64,000 nt of DNA from Sphingomonas faeni (lineage in GTDB: Bacteria > Pseudomonadota > Alphaproteobacteria > Sphingomonadales > Sphingomonadaceae). This document shows, piece after piece, positions 17,556 through 26,188 of this stretch. Under the pieces are notes generated by a model. The model was not told where the DNA came from, did not search any database, and saw only the letters and a list, made by a program, of their open reading frames with translations. The position numbers and the translations under genes are program-made. Where the stretch lies: the NCBI RefSeq assembly GCF_024273235.1, contig NZ_JANBVH010000004.1:108441-172440 (forward strand). Direction: 5' to 3'. How positions within the stretch are numbered: the stretch's first letter is position 1; each line of letters opens with the position of its first letter.

Positions 17556-18715
17556 GAGCGTGCTCCGATAATGGCGCGAACGGCGCGCGAGATGGGGACT
17601 GGCGGCTTGCCGGTGAGGACTCGGGCCTTGTCGGTCATGGTCGACCGTCCGGCATAGAACCGCCCGATAAGTGCAGGCGACAGGCGGTAGAAGCGTTCGA
17701 GGATGCGGTAGCGTTCCTCCGGCTCGGCGGCGCGGAACAACATCGTGTCGAGCATCCGGTAGAAGCCGCGGCTTTGCCACGTCGCCCGCGCCATATCGTG
17801 CGTCGCGTCATGCAGTTTCGCGCCCGAGAAATCGCTGAGGTCGGCCAGCATCGCCGCGGTCCGCACCGCATCGGGCAGCGAATAGCCGGTCGTCGGGTGG
17901 AACATCCCCGCGCGCATGCCCGCCTTGGCGACATGCGCGCCGCCCGACCGCCAATACGCCTCGAAATCGCCGCCCATCGCAACCGGCAGCACGCCCGATT
18001 CCTCACGCTCGACACGCGCCACCGACCAGCCACGCCCGGCGACATAGTCATCGATCCGCGCGCCCAGCACGGGCACGTCCAGATCGGGCGTGTCGCTGTA
18101 ATAGGTGTCCTCGACGAACATCCGGTCCGCGCTGAACGGCAGGCAATAGACGAACCGATACCCGTCGATCTGCAGAATGGTGGCATCCATCACCATCGGC
18201 CGCGGGCTTTCGTGCGGCACGTTCAATGCCAGTTCGCGCCCGAGAAACTTCTGCCACGCCAGATCGAGCAGCGACAGGTCGCCCGGGCCCCGCGCATCGA
18301 TCACGCCGGTCGCCTCGATCCGGTCGCCATCCGCCAGCACCACCGCGGTCGCGCTCGCGCCCGATACCTTCCGCCCGAGCATCAGCGCGTGTGGCGGCAG
18401 CACGCGGCGCACCTCGCGGTCGAGCCGCTCGCTCTCGATCGAATAATAGGTCGCGTCGATCGTCCGTGCATGGTCCGGAAAGCGTACGTCGTAGCCCTGC
18501 CACGCATGCACCACGAGCGGCGCGACGATCCAGCGATCGCCTTGCGCCACGTCGCTGCCGAAGAACGACCAGAGATGATTGCCGCCGACCACCGGCGCGG
18601 CGTCGATCAGCCGAACGTCCAGCGCCGGATGCCTGGCCTTGAGCGCCAGCGCGATCATCCCGCCGGCCAAACCCGCGCCAACGATCGCGACGTCGCAGGA
18701 GATCGTCGATGCCAT
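17552..18715 (-). CDS. crtY: lycopene beta-cyclase CrtY
   Basis: 387 aa from ATG 18715 (MASTISCDVAIVGAG). The N-terminal FAD fold VAIVGAGLAGGMIALALKA is followed by family blocks VVGGNHLWSFFGSDVA, the VIDARGPG region and FVEDTYYSDTPDLD. GMFHPTTGYSLPDAVRTA near residue 275 is the typical CrtY motif. The enzyme cyclises both ends of lycopene to give beta-carotene. It is first in a crtY-crtI unit; hydroxylase and ketolase genes (crtZ, crtW, crtG) are not recognisable nearby. Confidence 0.94.
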   Translation of the reverse strand: MASTISCDVAIVGAGLAGGMIALALKARHPALDVRLIDAAPVVGGNHLWSFFGSDVAQGDRWIVAPLVVHAWQGYDVRFPDHARTIDATYYSIESERLDREVRRVLPPHALMLGRKVSGASATAVVLADGDRIEATGVIDARGPGDLSLLDLAWQKFLGRELALNVPHESPRPMVMDATILQIDGYRFVYCLPFSADRMFVEDTYYSDTPDLDVPVLGARIDDYVAGRGWSVARVEREESGVLPVAMGGDFEAYWRSGGAHVAKAGMRAGMFHPTTGYSLPDAVRTAAMLADLSDFSGAKLHDATHDMARATWQSRGFYRMLDTMLFRAAEPEERYRILERFYRLSPALIGRFYAGRSTMTDKARVLTGKPPVPISRAVRAIIGARS

Positions 18716-18821
18716 GCCTCCGACTAGCGCAAAGCGAGAGCCTCGAAAACAACCTTTGCAAAGCAATCACGCACTAAGACAACCTGCGTTGCCGGGACGC
18801 GCAGGGGGGGCGTACCGGGTT

Positions 18822-18943
18822 TCCTCCCCCGCCAGGGGGAGGTGGCAGGCGCTTGCCTGACGGAGGGGGAGGAAAGGGGAACCGAGGTGCCGCGTCCTCC
18901 CCCTCCGTCACCTGTGGTGCCACCTCCCCCTTGCGGGGGAGGA
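18822..18943. repeat. family A palindromic repeat, copy 2
   Basis: Arms tcctcccccgccaggggga and cctcccccttgcggggga with internal ggaggggg/ccccctcc. It is part of a 590-bp gene-free stretch (18716-19305) filled by repeats. Confidence 0.9.
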
Positions 18944-18998
18944 TTCACGGATCGAGCATCGCAGCGTCTGCGCCGTGCAAAGGGAAAAGCCAAACCTG

Positions 18999-19174
18999 CT
19001 CCCCTCCCTGGAAGGGAGGGGAGAACCCGCCACGGCTACACCCCGCGGTAAGGAAGAGGAACCTGCCCCCCTCCCTGGAAGGGAGGGGCTGGGGGTGGGT
19101 CGGCGTCCGCATAGTCGAACGCGCGTGGCACAAGCCGGCCGACCCACCCCCGACCCCTCCCTTCCAGGGAGGGG
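18999..19174. repeat. family B palindromic repeats (one hairpin and one full copy)
   Basis: At 18999-19023 cccctccctggaagggaggg forms one hairpin. From 19066 the hairpin recurs and continues into ctgggggtgggtcgg, with the inverted arm ccgacccacccccgaccc from 19138 to 19174. Other family B copies: 51675 (in thiD), 54226 and a variant at 46875. Nothing else is seen before the GNAT start. Confidence 0.88.
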
Positions 19175-19305
19175 CGAATGCCCGGCCACGATACCCCTCC
19201 CTTTTCGGCAAGGAGAACCCGGCAACGACTACGCCTCCCTCACCGGCAAAGTGAGCCCCCCCGCAACGGATATCCCTCCATCGCAATCGTCCCTAGACCC
19301 GGCAA

Positions 19306-19878
19306 ATGCTCACGCCCGCATCCGCCCCCACGCTCACCACCGCCCGCCTGACCCTGACCGGCCACGCCGCCGCCGACCTCGAGGACTGCGCCGCGATGTG
19401 GACCGATCCGCGCGTCTACACGATGATCGGCGGCCAGCCCCGCGCCCGCGAGGACGTCTGGATCCGCCTGCTCCGCTCGATTGGGCAATGGACGCTGTTC
19501 GGCTATGGCAGCTGGATCGCGCGCGACACCGCGACCGGTCGCCTGATCGGCGAGCTCGGCCTGATCGAGGCGCGCCGCGCGATCGAGCCCGCAATCGATG
19601 CCGCGCCGGAAATCGGCTGGACCCTCACCGGCGCCGCGCAAGGCCAGGGCTATGCCTCCGAAGCGCTCGTCGCGATCCTCGCCTGGACCGACGCACGCAT
19701 CCCCGCGACGACCTGCATCATAGATCCCGCCAACGCCCCCTCGATCCGCCTCGCCGAGCGCCTCGGCTACCGCCTGCGCACCACGGGCACCTACCGGGAC
19801 GCGCCGATCCTGATCTTCGACCGCCGCGCGCCCGCAGTGGATCTCCCGGCGGATCCCGCTGCTATTGCTGCGCGGTGA
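19306..19878 (+). CDS. GNAT family N-acetyltransferase (RimJ/RimL-like)
   Basis: 190 aa. It begins TTARLTLTGHAAADLEDCAA, the usual N-terminal strand of RimJ/RimL-type acetyltransferases, and has the acetyl-CoA-binding region EIGWTLTGAAQGQGYASEAL (Q/R-x-x-G-x-G/A type) at about residues 103-125, then a NAPSIRLAERLGYRL helix-strand. Donor would be acetyl-CoA; the acceptor is unknown. The end overlaps the opposite-strand small membrane protein by 17 bp. Confidence 0.88.
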   Translation: MLTPASAPTLTTARLTLTGHAAADLEDCAAMWTDPRVYTMIGGQPRAREDVWIRLLRSIGQWTLFGYGSWIARDTATGRLIGELGLIEARRAIEPAIDAAPEIGWTLTGAAQGQGYASEALVAILAWTDARIPATTCIIDPANAPSIRLAERLGYRLRTTGTYRDAPILIFDRRAPAVDLPADPAAIAAR

Positions 19879-20050
19879 CGACCGGCGTCTGCACCGAAGC
19901 GATCGGCACCGGATCGCCCGCCCGGTCGTAGAACGCCATCAACACCAGCCCCAACGCCAAAATGGTCCCGGCGATCGCATACATCAGCCCCTTATGGTCC
20001 TTGCCGGTCTGTACGCCAGTATCCCCGCGCGCGGCGCCGTGGTTTGCCAT
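19862..20050 (-). CDS. small single-pass membrane protein
   Basis: 62 aa with a polar N-terminus (MANHGAARGDTGVQTGKDHKG), one hydrophobic helix (LMYAIAGTILALGLVLMAFY) at about residues 22-41 and an outward polar tail. The start has a GGAG-like sequence upstream (ctcggagag). I do not know its function. It is convergent with the GNAT gene. Confidence 0.7.
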   Translation of the reverse strand: MANHGAARGDTGVQTGKDHKGLMYAIAGTILALGLVLMAFYDRAGDPVPIASVQTPVVTAQQ

Positions 20051-20232
20051 GCATCACTCTCCGAGTTGGCAGGTCATCCTGCTCTGGAGGGGAGGCTATC
20101 ATCTTTCCGCACCCTGCATAGAGCCTATCGCAACCCCAAGCGATTCTCGGGACAAGGGCGTCTCCGGAAGCGCGCCAAGCACCACGCCCCCTCCTCCAAG
20201 CCCCGCTCCTCCAAGCCCCGCCCCCTCCAAAT

Positions 20233-20260
20233 CCGTCACCCCAGCGAAAGCTGGGGTATC
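20233..20260. repeat. family D palindrome, single hairpin copy
   Basis: ccgtcaccccagcgaaagct continues to ggggtat and forms a hairpin identical to the arm of the full element at 51013-51097. It lies downstream of the Sel1 gene stop. Confidence 0.75.
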
Positions 20261-20292
20261 CCACGATGCACGCATCCGCGTCCGCAATGCAG

Positions 20293-21015
20293 CTATCTGG
20301 TCGCCGTTGCCTTGACCAAGGCTTCGGCTGCGCGTTGCCCCGACAGCGCCTTGATCGTCAGCGCAGTCGGCATCGGACGGTAGCGACCTACGATCTCTCC
20401 GGCGCGCGCCTTATCGCCTGACGAAAGCTGCTCTTCGAAATTCTCGAGCCAGGCCGTCTGCTTGTCGTCGGGTTCCGAACGGGCAAGGAAAAGCCGGAAA
20501 TACGCGGCCGTTTTCGCGGCGTCGGGTTTGACGCCCGCTGCACCATTGTACACCGAGGCGAGTGTCATCAGGCCGCCGGACCAGCCCTGTGCCGCGGACT
20601 TTTCCAGCCAGCCAAGCCCCTTGGGAACATCGCCATCCTGCGCATACAGGATCCCGACATCCTGTTGTGCCAGCGCATAGCCTGCATTCGCCGCAACGAG
20701 CTTGTACTGGAGGGCCAACGCGGCATTCGCCGTCACCAGGCCGGCGCCTTGCCCTGCATAATAACAGCCCAACTTATACGCGCCGAGCGGGTCGCCCAGT
20801 TCTGCCGCTCTACGGAAAGCGTCGAGTGCTTTTGCATGGTCTTCGCCGACACCGGAGCCCGTCTGATACGCCATGCCGAGATAGTATATCGCTTCCGCAT
20901 TGCCGGATTTGGCTAACCTTTCGAGCGCGGGAATCAGTGTTGGGCTTTGCGCATTTCCGCAGCCCGCTACTGCCACGAGAATAGCGGCAGTCATCATCTT
21001 GATGATCGTTCGCAT
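20293..21015 (-). CDS. Sel1-repeat (SLR) lipoprotein
   Basis: 240 aa. The N-terminus MRTIIKMMTAAILVAVAGC is a lipoprotein signal with the lipid-modified Cys at about 19. At least three Sel1-type TPR repeats follow, such as EAIYYLGMAYQTGSGVGEDH and LGAYKLGCYYAGQGAG and ALAQQDVGILYAQDGD. SLR proteins act as scaffolds in the periplasm or envelope; partner unknown. Its GC content is slightly lower than neighbours. Confidence 0.88.
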   Translation of the reverse strand: MRTIIKMMTAAILVAVAGCGNAQSPTLIPALERLAKSGNAEAIYYLGMAYQTGSGVGEDHAKALDAFRRAAELGDPLGAYKLGCYYAGQGAGLVTANAALALQYKLVAANAGYALAQQDVGILYAQDGDVPKGLGWLEKSAAQGWSGGLMTLASVYNGAAGVKPDAAKTAAYFRLFLARSEPDDKQTAWLENFEEQLSSGDKARAGEIVGRYRPMPTALTIKALSGQRAAEALVKATATR

Positions 21016-21210
21016 CCGGCCCCCCCGATTAAAATCCTAGCTTACCGGACTATTTGCCAGTCGCAACGTCCACGGTCCCAAAGGCACCCAGGTTGTCACC
21101 GCCATGGAGATTTCGTGCCCATGATCGCATCGGTGCTGACTGCCCACTAGCCTCGCGCCCACCCCCACAACCCCATTACCCAACACCCCAAAATCCCCTA
21201 TAAGCGCCTC

Positions 21211-22029
21211 ATGTGGCTCGCCATCCTCCTCTCCGCGCTGGCAATGACCGCGATCGTCGGGGTCCGCTATCTCATCGTCTCCGGCGCGTTCGCCGCCGCC
21301 ACCCGCGCGCGTCATCCCGGGCTCTACCGCGGGCTGGATGCGCAGATGCGGCGCGAGATCTGGTGGAGCATCGCCTCCGCGGCGATCTACGGCGTACCCG
21401 CGGGGATCGTCGCCTGGGGCTGGCAGAATCGCGGCTGGACGCAGATCTACACCGACGTCCACGCTTATCCGCTCTGGTACCTGCCGGTGTCGGTGCTCGC
21501 CTTCCTGTTCGCGCACGACACCTGGTTCTACTGGACGCATCGCTGGATGCATCGGCCGAAACCCTTCAAGCTCGCGCATGCGGTGCATCACGCCAGCCGC
21601 CCGCCGACCGCGTGGGCGGCGATGGCGTTCCATCCGATCGAGGCGATCACCGGCGCTGTGATAATTCCGCTACTGGTCTTCCTGATTCCGATCCATGTCG
21701 GCGCACTGGGTCTGGTACTGACGATCATGACCGTTATGGGGGTAACCAATCACATGGGGTGGGAGGTTTTCCCCCGGTTCATGTGGCGGGGCGCACTGGG
21801 AGGCTGGCTGATCACGGCGAGCCATCATCAGCGCCATCACGAACAATACGGGTGCAACTATGGCCTTTATTTCCGCTTTTGGGATCGGCTCTGCGGCACC
21901 GACAAGGGACTCGGCGACTTCACCAAGTCGCATGCGAAAGCTGCCGCCCGTGTCGCGCCTGCCGTTGGCAGTGGCGGGCGCGCTGGCGTGGCTGACGCTG
22001 GCGGCAGCAGCCCCCGTCACGCGGCTTGA
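21211..22029 (+). CDS. sterol desaturase / fatty acid hydroxylase family membrane protein
   Basis: 272 aa with about four membrane segments. The eight-His diiron pattern of the family is visible: HDTWFYWTHRWMH, HAVHHASRPP, NHMGWEVFP and HHQRHHEQYGCNYG. Such enzymes hydroxylate or desaturate lipids or carotenoids in the membrane. The final 25 residues (from RVAPAVGSGG) overlap the DUF2141 gene and look unlike the family. Substrate is unknown; carotenoid or hopanoid modification is possible. Confidence 0.9.
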   Translation: MWLAILLSALAMTAIVGVRYLIVSGAFAAATRARHPGLYRGLDAQMRREIWWSIASAAIYGVPAGIVAWGWQNRGWTQIYTDVHAYPLWYLPVSVLAFLFAHDTWFYWTHRWMHRPKPFKLAHAVHHASRPPTAWAAMAFHPIEAITGAVIIPLLVFLIPIHVGALGLVLTIMTVMGVTNHMGWEVFPRFMWRGALGGWLITASHHQRHHEQYGCNYGLYFRFWDRLCGTDKGLGDFTKSHAKAAARVAPAVGSGGRAGVADAGGSSPRHAA

Positions 22030-22384
22030 CGTAGAGATCGACAATCTCCGCTCGGCAAAGGGCATGATCCGGATCTGCCTCACCGCGGATCCCGACAATT
22101 TTCCCGCCTGCGTCGACGATGCCAACGCGCTGACCCGGTCGCTGCCCGCCAGCGTCCGCACCACCAGTTTCCCGGGGTTGCCCCAGCGCGGCTATGCGCT
22201 CGCGGTGATCCACGACGAGAACAACAACGCGAAGCTCGACACGCTCGCCGGCATCCCGCGGGAGGGCTACGGCTTCTCGCGCAACGCCGCCGTCCGGTTC
22301 GGTCCGCCGCGCTTTTCGGCGGCCCGGTTCATGGTTGCCGGTGATGCCGAATTGCAACAGGTGAAAATGCGTTACATCTTCTGA
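21932..22384 (+). CDS. DUF2141 secreted protein
   Basis: 150 aa from ATG 21932 (MRKLPPVSRLPLAVAGALAW), giving a signal peptide ending about TLAAAAP. The mature part fits DUF2141: VEIDNLRSAKGMIRICLTAD, the conserved YALAVIHDENNNAKLDT and PREGYGFSRNA. It overlaps the sterol desaturase gene by 98 bp in another frame, so translation may be coupled. A beta-sandwich periplasmic role is likely but the function is unknown. Confidence 0.85.
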   Translation: MRKLPPVSRLPLAVAGALAWLTLAAAAPVTRLDVEIDNLRSAKGMIRICLTADPDNFPACVDDANALTRSLPASVRTTSFPGLPQRGYALAVIHDENNNAKLDTLAGIPREGYGFSRNAAVRFGPPRFSAARFMVAGDAELQQVKMRYIF

Positions 22385-22453
22385 CCGATCCTAACGGACC
22401 GAAAACGGTTTCACCGCGTTGCGACGGGGAACCTTTCTGTCCGGAGCATTTCC

Positions 22454-23317
22454 TTGCGCGCACTCACTCTCTTAACGTCTGCCGCAATCGCGGTGCTCTC
22501 GATCGCTACCCCCGCGCTCGCCCAGACCGACCCCAACCCGTCGCCGACGGTCACGGACCCGCGCGACAACAACCGCATGACGGTCGCGCTCGGCGTGGTG
22601 TCGATGCCCGATTACGAAGGCGCGGACAGCAATTCCTTCACGCCCGCCGGTGCATTCGTCGGCACGGTGCGCGGCCATGACATCTTCCTCCGCGGCACGC
22701 AGCTCTATTTCAACCTGATCCCGAACACGGGCGAGGTCGGTATCAACTATGAAGTCGGCGTCATCGCCGGCGTCCGCCGCGACCGCACCGGCGATATCGA
22801 CAACCGCCAGGTCCGCGCGCTCGGCAAGATCGACACCGCCTATGAACTCGGCGGCTATGTCGGCGTCGCCCGCACCGGCGTCATCACCAGCGACTATGAC
22901 ACGCTCACCGCGCGCGTCGCCTATGTCCATGACGTGTCGGGCACCTATGACAGCTACGTCATCACCCCGCAGGTGAACTACACCACGCCGCTGTCGGTCC
23001 GCACGCTCGTCTCGCTCGGCATCGCCGCGGACTATGCCGGCAAGGGCTTCGGTCGCACCTATGCGGCGGTGACGCCGATCGGCTCGCTCGCCAGCGGTTT
23101 GCGCACCTACGACGTCAACGACAGCGGCTTCCGCCGCGTCAACGCCTCGCTGTTCGTGGTGCAGAGCCTGTCCGGCGATCTCCGCCACGGCCTCGGCGTC
23201 GGCGCCGGCGTGCTCTACGGCCGCATGGTCGGCAAGTACAAGGACAGCCCGATCGTCGCCGACGTCGGCGACGCCGACCAGTGGCTCGGCGCGATAGGCC
23301 TGACCTACACTTTCTGA
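22454..23317 (+). CDS. MipA/OmpV family outer-membrane protein
   Basis: 287 aa from TTG 22454 with GGAG at 22443-22446. Signal peptide ends about TPALAQTD. The family start of the barrel is clear (MTVALGVVSMPDYEGADSN) and the protein ends YGRMVGKY...WLGAIGLTYTF with a C-terminal Phe. MipA in E. coli scaffolds MltA and PBP1B, whereas OmpV-type relatives have other roles, so the exact job here is open. Not obviously in an operon. Confidence 0.9.
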   Translation: MRALTLLTSAAIAVLSIATPALAQTDPNPSPTVTDPRDNNRMTVALGVVSMPDYEGADSNSFTPAGAFVGTVRGHDIFLRGTQLYFNLIPNTGEVGINYEVGVIAGVRRDRTGDIDNRQVRALGKIDTAYELGGYVGVARTGVITSDYDTLTARVAYVHDVSGTYDSYVITPQVNYTTPLSVRTLVSLGIAADYAGKGFGRTYAAVTPIGSLASGLRTYDVNDSGFRRVNASLFVVQSLSGDLRHGLGVGAGVLYGRMVGKYKDSPIVADVGDADQWLGAIGLTYTF

Positions 23318-23389
23318 GTCAGGCCCGGCTGATCCTAGGCCGGCCTGATCTGATCTCGGGCAAACAAGAGCCAAACCCCCGGACCTCAC

Positions 23390-23515
23390 GATCCTCCCCC
23401 GCAAGGGGGAGGTGGCTGGCCCTTGCCAGACGGAGGGGGAGGCAGCGCAAACGCCGGTTCCGTGTCCTCCCCCTCCGTCGCCTACGGCGCCACCTCCCCC
23501 TGGCGGGTGAGGATC
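23390..23515. repeat. family A palindromic repeat, copy 3
   Basis: Arms gatcctcccccgcaaggggg and cctccccctggcgggtgagg with internal ggaggggg/ccccctcc. Located downstream of the MipA/OmpV gene. Confidence 0.88.
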
Positions 23516-23644
23516 GTAAGCCAGAGATCCAAAAGCCCCTCCCCTGAAGGGGCGGGGAGAAGCAGACCGCCAAGCCTCAACCGCCAGCGGCGTCCTGTCG
23601 ACGCGGGCCAACGAAGCGCGAGAACTGCCGCGGCCAAAGCTTCC

Positions 23645-23730
23645 AAAGCTCCCGCAACGCCAGCCACCAAAGCTCCCGCAACGCCAGCCACCAAAGCTCC
23701 CGCAACGCCAGCCACCAAAGCTCCCGCAAA
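23645..23730. repeat. 24-bp tandem repeat, three exact units and a partial fourth
   Basis: The unit is aaagctcccgcaacgccagc plus cacc, starting at 23645, 23669, 23693 and (partial) 23717. Translated forward it would give KAPATPAT repeats, but the surrounding frame has no convincing start and runs through the family A repeat, so I do not call a gene. The rest of 23731-24030 is non-coding and becomes AT-rich near 23830, presumably promoter for the ferritin-like gene. Confidence 0.7.
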
Positions 23731-24030
23731 ACTACCGCGACCCAATCTTCCGAACGCGCCCGCGAACCCGCCTCGGGCGCCCCCGCAAGACCGCCCCGCC
23801 GCCGCTCCACCAAACCCCCACCCCACCTGAAATTTATTTCACAACGTTGCCGTTAATGCTGCGTCCATTTCGCCATGGCGTCCGTTCCTCGCCTTGGACG
23901 GCAGGTTTCTGCCCGCAATAGAGCGCGTTACGAGTCGGCCCCTGGCGACAGGGTGTTACTCTCATCGGTCCGGATTGTTCGATTGTTTCAATAACTCCGA
24001 CGTCTGCAACAACAAGGGGAGGACCCTGAT

Positions 24031-25050
24031 ATGACCGAGAGCGTGCACCTGATCGAAGCCCTCGATGCGCGAGTGGAACGGCGCAGCGAGCGGCGTGAGT
24101 TTTTCAAGAATGCGCTCGGCGCCGCTGCGATCACCGCGGCCGGTGCGACCGCATTGTCGATGTCCAGCGCCGCGGCGGCCCAGTCCGTCACCGACGCCGA
24201 TGTCCTGAACTTCGCGCTCAACCTCGAATATCTCGAGGCGCAATTCTATTCCTACGCGGCCTATGGCACCGGGCTCGACAACAGCCTGCTTGGCGGCACT
24301 GGCCAGCAGGGTGCGGTCCGCGGCGGTCGCCAAGTAAATTTCACCGATCCGATCGTCTCGCAATACGCCCGTGAGATCGCCCAGGACGAGATCGCCCATG
24401 TCAGGTTCCTCCGCACCGCGCTCGGCACCGCCGCCGTCGCGCAGCCGGTGATCGACGTCAGCGTCTCGCCGACCAGCGCGTTCTCGCTCGCCGCCCAGGC
24501 CGCCGGGCTCGTCCCCGCCGGCACCGCGTTCGATCCCTATGCCTCCGACGAGGCGTTCCTGCTCGGCGCGTTCATCTTCGAGGACGTCGGCGTGACCGCG
24601 TACAAGGGCGCCGCCCCGCTGCTCACCAGCAAGGCGTATCTCGAGGCCGCTGCCGGCCTGCTCGCGGTCGAGGCGTATCACGCCGCGATCGTCCGCACGA
24701 CGCTGTACGGCAAGGGCATCGCGACGCCGTCGCTGCGCACCTCCGCCGATGCCATCTCGCGCGCGCGCGACAGCCTCGACGGTGGTGGCGCCAACACGAC
24801 GATCTTCGGTGCGAACGACATCGACCAGGGCATCTCGTCGTACAGCGCGACGCCGATCAACCTCGCCACCACGCAGGCCGCGGTGACCGTGTCGAACATC
24901 GTCCCGCTCGACACCAACGGCGTCGCCTACAGCCGTTCGCCAAGCCAGGTGCTCAACATCGTGTACCTCAACAGTGGTGCAGCCTCCGCAGGCGGGTTCT
25001 TCCCGGCCGGCATGAACGGCAACGTCAAGACGAGCACCGCAGCGGTCTGA
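24031..25050 (+). CDS. secreted ferritin-like domain protein, paralogue 1
   Basis: 339 aa from ATG 24031 with ggggagga 9 nt upstream. The N-terminus carries a Tat-like signal ([20 protein letters not shown]) ending about AAAAQS. The ferritin-like four-helix bundle shows carboxylate ligands in [31 protein letters not shown] (ExxH), [13 protein letters not shown] and [12 protein letters not shown] (ExxH). The C-terminal 90 residues are Ser/Thr-rich. Export and metal sites suggest periplasmic or surface iron or stress function. The neighbour at 25100 is a clear paralogue. Confidence 0.9.
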   Translation: MTESVHLIEALDARVERRSERREFFKNALGAAAITAAGATALSMSSAAAAQSVTDADVLNFALNLEYLEAQFYSYAAYGTGLDNSLLGGTGQQGAVRGGRQVNFTDPIVSQYAREIAQDEIAHVRFLRTALGTAAVAQPVIDVSVSPTSAFSLAAQAAGLVPAGTAFDPYASDEAFLLGAFIFEDVGVTAYKGAAPLLTSKAYLEAAAGLLAVEAYHAAIVRTTLYGKGIATPSLRTSADAISRARDSLDGGGANTTIFGANDIDQGISSYSATPINLATTQAAVTVSNIVPLDTNGVAYSRSPSQVLNIVYLNSGAASAGGFFPAGMNGNVKTSTAAV

Positions 25051-25099
25051 TCGCTCAGACCGACCGCGCGCCTTCTTCGATATTCAGGGGATTAACCCA

Positions 25100-26110
25100 A
25101 TGACCGATCTCAATACCAAGCTCGAGATATTCGACGCGATCGCCGCCCGCCGTAACGAGCGCCGCGGTTTCCTCCGCTTCGCCGGCGGCTCGGCCCTCGC
25201 CATCGGTGGCGCAAGCCTGCTTGCGGCCTGCGGCAACGACGATGAGGATCTCGCACCCGCTCCCACGCCGACTCCGACCCCGGCCGCCGCCATCAACGAT
25301 GCGGATATCCTCAACTACGCGCTCAACCTCGAATATCTCGAAGCGCAGTTCTATGCGTTCGCGGCATTCGGCGTCGGGCTGAACGCCAGCCTGCTCACCG
25401 GCACCGGTACGCAGGGCGCCGTCACCGGCGGCGCGCAGGTCCCGTTCCAGGATGCCGTCGTCCGCGAATATGCGCGCGAGATCGCGATCGACGAGGTCGC
25501 GCACGTCGCGTTCCTGCGGACCGCGCTCGGCACCGCCGCCGTCGCCCAGCCCGCGATCGACATCTCGGCCGGCACGGTCGCCGCGCCGGGTGCGTTCACG
25601 GCCGCAGCACGCGCCGCCGGCGTCGTCTCTGCATCGCAGGTGTTCAACCCCTATGCCGACGACAACAGCTTCCTGCTCGGCGCGTACATCTTCGAGGACG
25701 TCGGCGTCTCGGCCTACAAGGGCGCAGCGGCGCTGATCGCCAACAAGACCTATCTCGAGGCCGCCGCCGGCATCCTGGCGGCTGAGGCCTACCACGCCGG
25801 CCTGATCCGCACGATCCTGTACCGCAAGGGCCTGGATGCACCGTCGCTGCGCACCATCGCGGGCCAGATCAGCGACGCCCGCGACAGCCTCGACGGCAGC
25901 AGCGACATCGATCAGGGCATCACCGGTACCGATGCGACGATCTCGAACATCGTGCCGACCGATGCCAACGGCCTGGCCTATAGCCGGTCGATCGCACAGG
26001 TGCACAACATCGCCTATCTGACCAACACCGCACGGATCGGCGGGGGCTTCTTCCCCAACGGGACCAACAACCGCACCGACGCACTTCGGAGCAGCGGCGC
26101 CAACGCATGA
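25100..26110 (+). CDS. ferritin-like domain lipoprotein, paralogue 2
   Basis: 336 aa, start 49 bp after the previous stop. The leader RRGFLRFAGGSALAIGG runs to a lipobox SLLAAC, so it is probably a Tat-exported lipoprotein, unlike its neighbour. A Pro/Thr linker (APAPTPTPTPAAA) precedes the ferritin-like bundle: [44 protein letters not shown] and AAEAYHAGLIRT. About two thirds of positions match paralogue 1. Likely co-transcribed with it and ended by the hairpin at 26140-26171. Confidence 0.9.
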   Translation: MTDLNTKLEIFDAIAARRNERRGFLRFAGGSALAIGGASLLAACGNDDEDLAPAPTPTPTPAAAINDADILNYALNLEYLEAQFYAFAAFGVGLNASLLTGTGTQGAVTGGAQVPFQDAVVREYAREIAIDEVAHVAFLRTALGTAAVAQPAIDISAGTVAAPGAFTAAARAAGVVSASQVFNPYADDNSFLLGAYIFEDVGVSAYKGAAALIANKTYLEAAAGILAAEAYHAGLIRTILYRKGLDAPSLRTIAGQISDARDSLDGSSDIDQGITGTDATISNIVPTDANGLAYSRSIAQVHNIAYLTNTARIGGGFFPNGTNNRTDALRSSGANA

Positions 26111-26139
26111 TCGCCGTCACGGACTGAAACAGAAACCTC

Positions 26140-26171
26140 GGATCGCGGCGCATTCAGGAGCGCCGCGATCC
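26140..26171 (+). terminator. perfect 12-bp stem hairpin, terminator or leader element
   Basis: ggatcgcggcgc (26140-26151) and gcgccgcgatcc (26160-26171) are exact inverted copies around an 8-nt loop, followed by ttgttt. It lies after the ferritin-like pair and only 6 bp before the ribosome site of the next gene, so it could also act on that gene. Confidence 0.75.
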
Positions 26172-26188
26172 TTGTTTGGGGAATGACC

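Noticed and set aside
23423..23830. Possible KAPATPAT-repeat protein on the plus strand
   Set aside because: The frame runs from within a family A repeat, has no ribosome site and no support beyond the tandem repeat.
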